Below are positions 45,866 to 53,738 of a DNA stretch of 64,000 bases, piece after piece. Each line of letters begins with the position of its first letter. Position 1 is the stretch's first letter. The translations under genes and the position numbers were made by a program. The notes beneath the pieces are model-generated. The model was given only the letters and a program-made list of their open reading frames with translations, was not told the DNA's origin and ran no database searches. The stretch comes from Roseovarius aestuariivivens (GTDB taxonomy: Bacteria; Pseudomonadota; Alphaproteobacteria; Rhodobacterales; Rhodobacteraceae), in the NCBI RefSeq assembly GCF_004761875.1, contig NZ_SJEY01000012.1:62001-126000 (forward strand). The letters are read 5' to 3'.

Positions 45866-47065
45866 ATGTCGTCCAGAAAAGAATACCTGCTTGATACGCA
45901 TCGCCTTTGCGATCCGGCTCAAACGCTGGAGCGCGTCAGGCCGCACCTGTCTCGCATGGGCATCACACGCATCGCCAACCTGACGGGCCTGGACCGTATC
46001 GGGCTGCCGGCGGTGATGGTGACGCGGCCGAATTCCCGCTCGGTCGCGGTTTCGCTCGGCAAAGGACTGTCTCTGGAGGCGGCGCAGGTTTCGGGTGTCA
46101 TGGAGGCAATCGAGACTTGGCATGCGGAACGGATCGTGCGGCCGGTCCGACGAGAGTCTTTCGCCGCATTGCAGACAGAGGTGGCCGTTGCGGATGTTGC
46201 GCGCCTGCCGGACGTCACGGGCGCCAAGTTCGATCCGCATCGCCGGATCCTGTGGGTCGAGGGGCAAGATCTCGGTCGAGATGCCGCCTGTTGGGTGCCG
46301 CTGGAGATCGTCGACACCGACTACACCGAGCCGCCGCATGGCGGGCACGGGGCGTTCCCGCGCACGACGAATGGTCTTGCGTCCGGCAACGACGCCCTAG
46401 AGGCCACCTGTCATGCGATCTGTGAACTGATAGAGCGGGACGCGACAACGCTTTGGCATCACGGGCCTGCAGACACGCGGATCGATCCCGCGTCGGTCGA
46501 CGACCCACGGTGCCAGGACGCGCTGCACCGGCTGGTCAATGCAGGTATCGATGTGGGGCTGTGGGAGACGACGTCGGATATTGGCGTGCCCTGTTTTCAT
46601 TGCGTGATCTGTGAGGCGGGCGACGGCCAAGGCCATATCGGGATCGGGGATGGCTGCCACCCGGACCGCGCTATCGCTTTGTTACGCGCGGTGACGGAAG
46701 CGGCGCAGACCCGGTTGACCTATATTTCCGGGGCGCGCGACGACCTGGACCCTTCGGAGTTCACCGGCGAGGCCGTGGCGGCCAAAGCGCGGTACGCGCG
46801 TCAGCTGATCGCCCGCGCGAAGCCGATACGTTGTTTTGCGGACGGCCCGAGCGCGGTGACAGAAAGCTTCGAGGACGACCTTTCGTGGTTGTTGGAGCGC
46901 CTGTCCTCGGCCGGAATGGACCAGGTCTTAACGGTGGACCTGTCGCGCCCGGAGCTCGGGATCTCGGTGATCCGCGCGGTCATTCCCGGTCTGGAAGCAC
47001 CGCATGACGACCCGGATTTCATCGCAGGCCCCAGGGTTCGGGCCATGTTGGCAGGCGCTGCATGA
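45866..47065 (+). CDS. YcaO-domain peptide-modifying enzyme
   Basis: The 399-residue YcaO protein starts at the ATG at 45866; a TTG at 45824 is possible. ATP/Mg-binding acidic motifs are present: E80 and E83 in GVMEAIETWHAE, E179/E187/E190 in LEATCHAICELIERDA, and E278/Q281 in AVTEAAQTRL. YcaO enzymes activate backbone amides with ATP to make azolines, macroamidines or, with TfuA, thioamides. There is no PxPxP C-terminus (it ends AMLAGAA) and no E1-like partner, so thioamide or other TfuA-linked chemistry fits better than azole formation. The tfuA start overlaps its stop (ATGA). It is the first gene of the rightward peptide operon. Confidence 0.92.
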   Translation: MSSRKEYLLDTHRLCDPAQTLERVRPHLSRMGITRIANLTGLDRIGLPAVMVTRPNSRSVAVSLGKGLSLEAAQVSGVMEAIETWHAERIVRPVRRESFAALQTEVAVADVARLPDVTGAKFDPHRRILWVEGQDLGRDAACWVPLEIVDTDYTEPPHGGHGAFPRTTNGLASGNDALEATCHAICELIERDATTLWHHGPADTRIDPASVDDPRCQDALHRLVNAGIDVGLWETTSDIGVPCFHCVICEAGDGQGHIGIGDGCHPDRAIALLRAVTEAAQTRLTYISGARDDLDPSEFTGEAVAAKARYARQLIARAKPIRCFADGPSAVTESFEDDLSWLLERLSSAGMDQVLTVDLSRPELGISVIRAVIPGLEAPHDDPDFIAGPRVRAMLAGAA

Positions 47066-48399
47066 AGCCCGTTATTTTCGCAGGCCCGACGATAGCCGCC
47101 CAAGGTATTCGCAGCATACTCGATGCCGACGTTCTGCCACCCGTGGCGCAGGGCGACGTCTATCGGGTGGCGCGCCAGCGCCCTCCGGCCATCGGCATTA
47201 TTGACGGCTATTTCGAGGGAGTGCCGTCGGTCTGGCACAAAGAAATCCTTTGGGCCATGGAGCAGGGAATCTCGGTTTTCGGAAGCGCCAGCATGGGTGC
47301 TTTGCGGGCCGCCGAGCTGCACGAGTTCGGCATGATCGGAGTCGGCGCGATATTCGAGGCTTATCTCGCCGGCGAGATTGCCGACGATGACGAAGTCGCT
47401 GTCCTTCACGGTCCCGCCGAGCTCGGGTTCATGGCTCTGAGCGAGCCGATGGTTTCCGTCCGCGCCACGGCGGAACGCGCCATCTCAGCGCAGGTTCTGG
47501 TGCCCGAGACTGCCGGGCTTCTGAACGACACGGCGAAATCCCTCCACTACAAGAACCGCACTTGGGAGGAAATCTCGGCCCGGCTCCAGCATGAGCCGCG
47601 CCTTGCCGGCTTTTTCTCATGGCTTCCCACCGGAAAGGTCGACGCGAAAGGCGAAGATGCCCGATCCATGCTGGACCGCATGGCCACGTTCCTGAAGCGC
47701 GAAGCTTCGATCAACGAGGCGCAGCCGCACAGGGTCGAACGCACCTTGGTCTGGCAAGGTCTTGTCCGGCGTATCGAAGGCGAAAACGAAACCGGAATCG
47801 CCGCCTCCAAGGCTGTGCTGGATGAGCTGCGCTTGGACTCCGAAAGATACGGCGCCACTCGTGACCGCGCCATGTTGCGCCGCCTTGCCATCGAGGACGC
47901 GACACGCCGCGGCGCGCAGGCCGAGCGCGATGCGCTGCGCGCTATGATGGACCAGCATCGCCGCCAGAACAACCTGTCGCGCCGTGACGCCGTGCTAGAC
48001 TGGTTGGACGAGAACGATCTGGATGAGGCCACCTATGAGGCGCTGCTGAACGAGGCCGCGCTGATCGAGGACACGCGCGCCGCGCGGTCGCCGGGGCTGG
48101 ATGCGCATATCCTGTCCGAATTGCGCTGGTCGGGTGGCTATTCCGAGTTGAAAGCGCGGGCCGAGGCTAAGGCGCGAACCATCGCAGAAAATGGTGGTGC
48201 GCAGGCGTCGCCGGACAGGCTGCGCCTGCTGGTCTGGTTCTTCGAAACCCGTCTCGGTCGCTCGGTCCCCGACGATCCCGATACGTTCGCCCGGTCACTC
48301 GGGCTGGACGGGCGCGATGAACTTATCGCGCTTATCGCACGCGAGTTCTTGTATAACCTGAACGAAGACGACGCGCAGAAGGCCGGAACCCGGGGCTGA
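47062..48399 (+). CDS. TfuA-like protein with long C-terminal extension
   Basis: Residues 1-~170 of this 445-residue protein match the TfuA core (VIFAGPTIAAQGIRSILDADVLPPVAQGDVYRVARQRPPAIGIIDGYFEGVPSVWHKEILWAMEQGISVFGSASMGALRAAELHEFGMIGVGAIFEAY). TfuA partners YcaO in trifolitoxin and in methyl-CoM reductase thioamidation. The remaining ~270 residues are helical and charged, with two related halves (RDAVLDWLDENDLDEATYEALLNEAA; LARSLGLDGRDELIALIAREF-like), and are not part of minimal TfuA. This extension may bind the precursor. Confidence 0.9.
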   Translation: MKPVIFAGPTIAAQGIRSILDADVLPPVAQGDVYRVARQRPPAIGIIDGYFEGVPSVWHKEILWAMEQGISVFGSASMGALRAAELHEFGMIGVGAIFEAYLAGEIADDDEVAVLHGPAELGFMALSEPMVSVRATAERAISAQVLVPETAGLLNDTAKSLHYKNRTWEEISARLQHEPRLAGFFSWLPTGKVDAKGEDARSMLDRMATFLKREASINEAQPHRVERTLVWQGLVRRIEGENETGIAASKAVLDELRLDSERYGATRDRAMLRRLAIEDATRRGAQAERDALRAMMDQHRRQNNLSRRDAVLDWLDENDLDEATYEALLNEAALIEDTRAARSPGLDAHILSELRWSGGYSELKARAEAKARTIAENGGAQASPDRLRLLVWFFETRLGRSVPDDPDTFARSLGLDGRDELIALIAREFLYNLNEDDAQKAGTRG

Positions 48400-48442
48400 A
48401 CCTGGCCAATGGCATGCGCGCCAAAACGAAACGGAGGAGCTG

Positions 48443-49744
48443 ATGCAGTTTCCGGACTACGCGGCAGAGGAAGAGGCGCCGGGTACGCGCTTTCTTCTGT
48501 TTCCTCAATCCCCGTTCGGAGAAGCCACGGCAGAACTGGAACTGGTCGAAATCTCAGCCCCGCCCGGCACCATCGGTCCGGGTCCATCGGGGCCGCGCAT
48601 GTACGTGGTCGACCCCATCGGAAAGACCATACCTTATGGCGCCATTGTGCCCGGCCCCCAAGGGCCGGGCATGTATCTGCCGCCTTGGAAAGGACAGCGC
48701 AACGCACCAGCTATCCCGGATGAATACGGCAATTTCATTCACATCGACCCCGACGACCCGGAATTCGAGGCGGCGCATCTTTTCGGTTCGGCGCATTTCA
48801 CGATGGATGTCTGGGAAGGCTACTTCGGACGCCAGATTCCGTGGCATTTCGAATCCGATTTCGACAAGCTGGAATTGTCGCTGCTGCCCAGCCTTGACAA
48901 TGCGCATATTGGATGGGGCTTTCTGGAAACCGGCGGCAGCACCGAGCACGAGGGAGAATACCGGCCCTACAGCCTGAACTTCGATGTCGTTGCCCACGAA
49001 ATCGGGCACGCGCTGATCTACAGCGTGATCGGCCTGCCGTCGGACGGCAACGCGTCGGGCGAATACTACGGATTTCACGAATCAGCGGCGGACATGGTCG
49101 CGCTGCTTGCCTCGTTGCATTTCGGATCGGTCGTCGAGGCGCTGCTGGAGGAAACCCGAGGAAACCTTTATACATTCAACCGTCTCAACCGGTTCGCCGA
49201 AACGGCCCAGACTGCCCAGATCCGCATGGCGGCCAATGACAAGCTGTTGTCCGATTTCGCGCGGGGCTGGACGAGCGAACACGCCTTGTCGGAGCCGCTA
49301 ACCGGGGCTTTGTTCGATATCCTGATCGACGTGTTCCACGAGCGGCTTCTGGCGCACGGGCTGATCACGCCCGAGATCGAGGATCTGTCCGATCGGCTCG
49401 AGGGCACGCCTGACTACAGCAGCGTGATGCAGGCCGTGTTCGACGAGCGCTATGCGCGAAATCCCGAAGGGTTTCGTATCGCGCTGCTGGAAGCGCGGGA
49501 CCTGATCGGCTCTTACCTGGCGGATGCGTGGGATATGCTGGACGCGGACGGGTTGAGCTATTCGCATGTCAAAGAGGCGCTGCTGACCGTCGATCGCGAT
49601 ATATCGGGCGGAGCCTTTCAAGCGATCATCGAAGGCAATTTCCGCGTCCGCGACATCGGTCTGACCCGAGTGGGGCCAAGACTTGCCGATCCTGACGGCG
49701 ACAGCCACGCGGTTTCGGTCCGCACGAGGACCCCGTACCCGTAA
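48443..49744 (+). CDS. Cytoplasmic thermolysin-like zinc metallopeptidase (candidate precursor protease)
   Basis: The 433-residue protein has no signal peptide, so it is cytoplasmic. It has HEIGH at residues 185-189 (FDVVAHEIGHALIYS) and, 23 residues on, GFHESAADM with Glu213 and Asp217, the gluzincin third-ligand pattern of M4 peptidases (NExxSD). The N-terminus carries two Pro/Gly stretches with a shared GP-S/Q-GP-x-MY motif (about residues 46-54 and 71-79) whose role is unknown. GGAGG precedes the ATG. It lies between tfuA (43 bases) and the VSGAK peptide gene (73 bases), so leader removal is the natural guess. Confidence 0.8.
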   Translation: MQFPDYAAEEEAPGTRFLLFPQSPFGEATAELELVEISAPPGTIGPGPSGPRMYVVDPIGKTIPYGAIVPGPQGPGMYLPPWKGQRNAPAIPDEYGNFIHIDPDDPEFEAAHLFGSAHFTMDVWEGYFGRQIPWHFESDFDKLELSLLPSLDNAHIGWGFLETGGSTEHEGEYRPYSLNFDVVAHEIGHALIYSVIGLPSDGNASGEYYGFHESAADMVALLASLHFGSVVEALLEETRGNLYTFNRLNRFAETAQTAQIRMAANDKLLSDFARGWTSEHALSEPLTGALFDILIDVFHERLLAHGLITPEIEDLSDRLEGTPDYSSVMQAVFDERYARNPEGFRIALLEARDLIGSYLADAWDMLDADGLSYSHVKEALLTVDRDISGGAFQAIIEGNFRVRDIGLTRVGPRLADPDGDSHAVSVRTRTPYP

Positions 49745-49817
49745 CCACGCAAATACCTTTGGCTATTGTTGTTGTTTGTGGCAATCTACCGTTAACGAAT
49801 TTAAGAAAGAGGACGTT

Positions 49818-50375
49818 ATGTCAGAGTCATTGTTGAGTTTTTCAGAAGTGCTTTTGTTCGGCAGAATTCTTGATGATCTTGTCTACCAACGCCGGGCACC
49901 GAAAACGCTTGGTGACAACAAGCATCTGGACGAGCAGTTCGCGTTGGCCGAAAACAAGGAACTCGGGCAATTGCCCGGCTTCGCCAAGATCTACGGATTT
50001 GCCTGGGAAGGTAAGTATTTCGACCTGCCGGAACCCGTAATCTTTCTCGTACACGGCGACGGTGTGAGCGCCACCGACGGGGATCTGCCCGGGAATCTCG
50101 CATCACGCGCGCCCAACGACCCGTCAAAGAGCGGGGTTGCGGCCGCCGACTTTCAAATCGCGAACGACATCCGGGTCTGGAGCTATGACAAGGCCGATCA
50201 GAGCATGCGCATGGATGTTTCGACCGGCATGTTCGAGCAAATCCTGCTGGAAGCGTATTTCGCCCATGACGGCGCCGGCGTGAGCGGGGCGAAGGTCAGT
50301 GGCGCTAAGGTAAGCGGAGCCAAGGTGAGCGGTGCGAAGGTCAGCGGCGCCAAGGCGCGCGGATCCGGGGACTGA
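49818..50375 (+). CDS. Candidate RiPP precursor with five VSGAK pentapeptide repeats
   Basis: The 185-residue protein starts at the ATG at 49818 behind AGAGGA. Residues 1-~152 are a soluble, acidic domain I do not recognise (SESLLSFSEVLLFGRILDDLVYQRR, YFDLPEPVIFLVHGDGV, NDIRVWSYDKADQSMRMDVSTGMFEQILLEAYF). Residues 155-179 are five exact VSGAK repeats, then ARGSGD. A large N-terminal region with a repetitive, low-complexity C-terminus is what a leader-core precursor with multiple cores would look like. The alternative is a short pentapeptide-repeat (A-x-L/V-x-x) helix. It is the last gene of the YcaO operon. Confidence 0.75.
   Translation: MSESLLSFSEVLLFGRILDDLVYQRRAPKTLGDNKHLDEQFALAENKELGQLPGFAKIYGFAWEGKYFDLPEPVIFLVHGDGVSATDGDLPGNLASRAPNDPSKSGVAAADFQIANDIRVWSYDKADQSMRMDVSTGMFEQILLEAYFAHDGAGVSGAKVSGAKVSGAKVSGAKVSGAKARGSGD
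50280..50354 (+). repeat. Five 15-base coding repeats (VSGAK)5
   Basis: The five units share the same peptide but differ at third positions: GTG/GTC/GTA/GTG/GTC for Val, AGC/AGT/AGC/AGC/AGC for Ser, GGG/GGC/GGA/GGT/GGC for Gly, GCG/GCT/GCC/GCG/GCC for Ala, AAG throughout. No two units are identical in DNA, yet none differs in protein. Confidence 0.97.
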
Positions 50376-50446
50376 ACCGGGAAGCGGGCCGCGCTGAATG
50401 AACGGCGGTGTGCCGAAAGAAGGCGTGTGCACTGCTGGCCGACCGA

Positions 50447-52210
50447 TCAGAACCCCGCTTTCTTCAGCCCTTCCAGAAAGTGCTGCGTATCCTCTTCAAG
50501 GCGGTCGGGAATGATCTGTTCCCAATGTTTTAGCGAAAAGTTCGGATGCACCGTGCGGTGCTTCTCGGCGATCTTGCGTGCAAGTTCGACCTGGCCCAGC
50601 TGCGCATAACTTGCCGCCAGCATCCGCTGACCCTCCGTCGGGTTGTTCATCTTGCTGACGGTTTCGATAACCGCGTCATATTGCTTGAGATTGTAGTATG
50701 CCCCGCCAAGATGCCAAAGGTACTGGTCCGGAAAGAACGGGTTCAATCGCATAGCCCGCTGCAGGTGCCGGATCGCTGCCTCGTTCTGTCCGGAATGCGC
50801 CAGAGCGTCGGCATAATCCGACAGCAGATCGGCATCGTTCGGATTTAGCTTGAGCGCACGATCATACGCCCCGAGCGCTGCATCGTGTTCCTTTCGGTAA
50901 AGGTGTACGAAACCGAGTTCGCCGAAGGCACGTGCATCCGTGGGATCAAGGTCGGCGGCCCGACGGGCATAGGAAAGTGCGGTGTCGAGTGTCTGATCGC
51001 CGTCCTCGTTCCAGGAGTAGCGCCAGTCGATGTTCAGGGTCCGCGACAAGGCCGCTGAGGCACGGGCATATTTCCCATCCAGTGACAAAGCCTGCTCGTA
51101 GAGCATGCGCGCATGCTCGTTATCTCGCCGCGTATATTTGAAGATTAGCTGTTGTGCACGAAGCACGAAGCCATAGGCTGCAAGGTCGGATGGGATTGAC
51201 GCACTGAACCGGCGACGTTCCTCTGTCTCGACCAGGACCGCGGCCGCCCCGACGATGGACTCGGTCATTTCGTCCTGGATCTCGAAGATGTCTTCCTGAT
51301 CGCGATCATAGCTCTCGCCCCAGATCGTACGAGACGAATCGGTATCGATCAGCTCGACCTTGATCCGCAGCTTCGTCTTGGCGCGCTGAACGCTGCCGCG
51401 CACGACATAGCGCACACCCAGTTTCGTCGCTGCTTTGCTCGGGGGCAGGTTCTCTGCTCTGAACGCGAAGCTCGTGTTCCGGTTGATGACGAACAGGTTC
51501 TTGAACTTGGAGAGCGCAAGAATGATGTCTTCGGTCAATCCTTCCGCAAACCAGCTCTCGGAGCTGTCTCCACTGTGGATCGTGAAAGGAAGAACGGCGA
51601 TTGAAGGCGTATCGGGCCGGCCAAACTCCATCGACGGCGCCGAAGGCCGAACCGTGGCCGCCATGGTCGCGCCCTCGACTTCGGTGCGGATGCAGAAGAT
51701 GGGGACCGGCTGCTCAATGTTCTTGAGCATCTGCGGGCCAAGAAACTCGTAGCCTAGCCGCAGTTTGTTGCGCACCTGTTCGTACACGCTGGAACTGACG
51801 AAAACTCGCCCGGGTTCTGCGATCTCCTGCAATCGCGCCGCTATGTTGACGATGTCGCCGTGAATGCCTCTGTCGTCGAGCAGGAATTCCCCAAGGTGGA
51901 TCCCGACGCGAAAACTGATCCGCTGGTCCAGGGGTTTGGCGGCATTGCTGCCCTCCGTGATCCCCTGCAATTCCACGCCGAAAAGTACCGCGTCGGTCGC
52001 TGTGTCGAACCGGGCGAGGATACCGTCACCCTTGACGTCGACAAACTGGCCACCGTGTTCGAGACACGAAGCTTCAAGCCGTTCCAAAAGAGCGCGCAAG
52101 GCCTTGTAGGTGTCAATCTCGTTACGTCCCATGAGTCGGGAATACCCGACGACATCGGCGAACAAGACAGCCCCGAGCCGCTGTCGGAAAGTAGGTTGCT
52201 TCGGGTTCAA
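50447..52210 (-). CDS. Class III adenylate/guanylate cyclase with TPR-containing C-terminal half
   Basis: Residues ~12-180 of this 587-residue protein form a class III cyclase domain: metal Asp in AVLFADVVGYSRLM, VKGDGILARFDTATDAV (second metal Asp), FRVGIHLGEF and DIVNIAARLQEIAEPGRVFVSS. Residues ~200-320 resemble the FlgO/TolB-like segment seen in such proteins (PSIAVLPFTIHSGDSSESWFAEGLTEDIILALSKFKNLFVI, GVRYVVRGSVQRAKTKLRIKVELIDT). Residues ~370-560 hold TPR repeats (ALGAYDRALKLNPNDADLLSDYADAL, AIRHLQRAMRLNPF). There is no membrane segment. Nucleotide choice is not evident. It follows the GNAT gene by 15 bases. Confidence 0.92.
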   Translation of the reverse strand: MNPKQPTFRQRLGAVLFADVVGYSRLMGRNEIDTYKALRALLERLEASCLEHGGQFVDVKGDGILARFDTATDAVLFGVELQGITEGSNAAKPLDQRISFRVGIHLGEFLLDDRGIHGDIVNIAARLQEIAEPGRVFVSSSVYEQVRNKLRLGYEFLGPQMLKNIEQPVPIFCIRTEVEGATMAATVRPSAPSMEFGRPDTPSIAVLPFTIHSGDSSESWFAEGLTEDIILALSKFKNLFVINRNTSFAFRAENLPPSKAATKLGVRYVVRGSVQRAKTKLRIKVELIDTDSSRTIWGESYDRDQEDIFEIQDEMTESIVGAAAVLVETEERRRFSASIPSDLAAYGFVLRAQQLIFKYTRRDNEHARMLYEQALSLDGKYARASAALSRTLNIDWRYSWNEDGDQTLDTALSYARRAADLDPTDARAFGELGFVHLYRKEHDAALGAYDRALKLNPNDADLLSDYADALAHSGQNEAAIRHLQRAMRLNPFFPDQYLWHLGGAYYNLKQYDAVIETVSKMNNPTEGQRMLAASYAQLGQVELARKIAEKHRTVHPNFSLKHWEQIIPDRLEEDTQHFLEGLKKAGF

Positions 52211-52225
52211 CTATTCGGCTTTCAT

Positions 52226-52870
52226 TCAGAGCGTTGCAGATCTGTGCGGTGGCCACTTTGATGCCGAAGTCGTCCCATCGCCAAACGAGATCACAGTTTC
52301 TTCTCCAAGTTCCTCTGCCAGGCCGTCCCGCCGAACGTTCCATTTCTCCGCCAAGAGACCGACGACGATCATGTCGTGAAACTTCCCGCCAGAAAACCAA
52401 GCCTGCCGCATCGTGCCCTCGACTTCGAAGCCGGCCTGACTTGTCAGATCGCGGCTGCCAGCGTTGTCCTGGCGATAGAAGGATGTCACCCGGTTCAAAC
52501 CGAGTTGCCGAAATGCGAAATCCAGTATGAGCGCAGAGGCCCGAATGCCAACCCCCTGCCGCCGATTCGCATGGTCGACATAGAGCGCGATGACCGCGTC
52601 CCGGTTGATGGGCGAAATGCGTTCAAGGCCTATGATACCCGCAACTCCGCCGGGCTCGGACGTGATCGTGAACCAACACCTGTCGTCCGCGGCGTGGGGC
52701 ATGTCCGACATGTTCCACAGCCTCTCGCAAGTAGCCAGATCGTAAGGCGCGCGCGCGTTGCGATCAAAAAGCGCCAGATCTCCCACGTCCTGAAACCAGC
52801 GTGTGATGGAATTCAGGTCGGGCTTCTCCAATGGTCGCAATGCAAAGGATTTAGAAATATTGTCAGGCAT
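52226..52870 (-). CDS. GNAT N-acetyltransferase (RimJ/RimL-like)
   Basis: The 214-residue protein has a GNAT fold: FALRPLEKPDLNSITRWFQD, CWFTITSEPGGVAGIIGLERI and VIALYVDHANRRQGVGIRASALILDFAFRQLGLNRVTSFYRQDNAGSRDLTSQAGFEVEG. The acetyl-CoA loop is RRQGVG. Family members acetylate N-termini, amino acids or small amines. It is the first gene of a leftward operon with the cyclase, convergent with the YcaO operon. Acetylation of the modified peptide is possible but unproven. Confidence 0.88.
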   Translation of the reverse strand: MPDNISKSFALRPLEKPDLNSITRWFQDVGDLALFDRNARAPYDLATCERLWNMSDMPHAADDRCWFTITSEPGGVAGIIGLERISPINRDAVIALYVDHANRRQGVGIRASALILDFAFRQLGLNRVTSFYRQDNAGSRDLTSQAGFEVEGTMRQAWFSGGKFHDMIVVGLLAEKWNVRRDGLAEELGEETVISFGDGTTSASKWPPHRSATL

Positions 52871-52886
52871 GCGTCAAAACCAATCA

Positions 52887-52925
52887 ACAAAGTTTGTATA
52901 GGACAGAGTAGCACAAAGTTTGTGC
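52887..52925. promoter_or_regulatory. Twin palindromes upstream of the GNAT-cyclase operon
   Basis: ACAAAGTTTGT occurs at 52887-52897 and again at 52913-52923, exactly 26 bases apart. The second is extended to a 15-base palindrome GCACAAAGTTTGTGC (52911-52925). They lie 17-55 bases upstream of the GNAT start codon, on AT-rich sequence, as expected for a dimeric repressor or activator binding two adjacent sites on one face of DNA. Confidence 0.65.
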
Positions 52926-53080
52926 AATCAAACAAACTGCTTTGCTCAACACCACCTTGTTTCTGATCCGGGCTTTAGCGCTCGAACCACGTACGGATAG
53001 CTAGAGTATGTACCGTGCCCGAACCCGGAGGAAGCTGCAAAACAGGGCCAGCCACAAACATTCTCTTGGGGGTCGAAGCA

Positions 53081-53224
53081 ATGGCGGCACAAGAAATAAT
53101 TGCCAAGTGTAAGAAATGTGGTGCGGACGAAGCAAACCCCGCGCCAAAACGAGGGTCAGGATCGATTGATTTTTACGGGGATGCGTATTTCGCCGACCGA
53201 AAACTGAAAGCTGAAAATGTCTGA
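53081..53224 (+). CDS. Small CxxC ORF probably truncated by IS insertion
   Basis: From the ATG at 53081, 47 codons read MAAQEIIAKCKKCGADEANPAP then run into sequence that matches the 5' end of the IS5-type remnant at 56.28 kb (from about 53170). The CKKCGA could be half of a zinc ribbon. The C-terminal third is therefore IS-derived, and the gene, if real, is broken. Confidence 0.3.
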   Translation: MAAQEIIAKCKKCGADEANPAPKRGSGSIDFYGDAYFADRKLKAENV

Positions 53225-53400
53225 TATCTTAAGGCTGTCCGACGCGCAGATGACGCGTCTTGCGCCCTATTTTCCTAAAGTCCCACGGCGAGCCGCGCGT
53301 CGATGACCGACGCGTGCTAAGCGGGATTATCCACGGCAGGCTCAAGGACTGGCGGCACGTCGCAAGCCGATACGACAGATGCCAAAGAGAACCTCTCTGA
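53217..53400 (+). pseudogene. IS5-family transposase 5' remnant
   Basis: ATG at 53217 reads MSDILRLSDAQMTRLAPYFPK. After a frameshift near 53277, SHGEPRVDDRRVLSGIIH follows. These are the N-terminal signatures of IS5-family (IS427-like) transposases. The rest is lost. Upstream ~40 bases match those upstream of the second remnant at 56319, marking the element's left end. Confidence 0.82.
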
Positions 53401-53738
53401 GCCATCGCACTCGCGGCAACCGTCATCTATCGATTATGAGTCCAGACCCCAAAAGTTTGCAAAACATGTGAGCCAGGTCACAACTTTCAATATTCATTTG
53501 GTTCATGATGGTTCTTGGGATGACAGTACTTATTGCTAAGTGCTTGGAGCAAAGCCGTAGAATTCACAGGGCATCAAACCAAGCCACGTCTTCGAGTATT
53601 GTGTCGGTTAGCCCAAAGGGCCGAATTTTGTAGACCTTAGGTGCCGTTATTCTCGGGGTGATGCGCCAAGTATATCACCCTGTGTGCCGGTTGAACTCAA
53701 TTTAAATTTCAAAACTCATTAATAGAAGGAGGTGCATA
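53401..53738. other. Non-coding region before the repeat-protein gene
   Basis: No gene is supported. The right end carries the regulatory sequence of the repeat protein: an AT-rich patch (53699-53725), a -35-like TTGAAC near 53690 and a very strong ribosome site AGAAGGAGGT just before the ATG. Confidence 0.55.
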
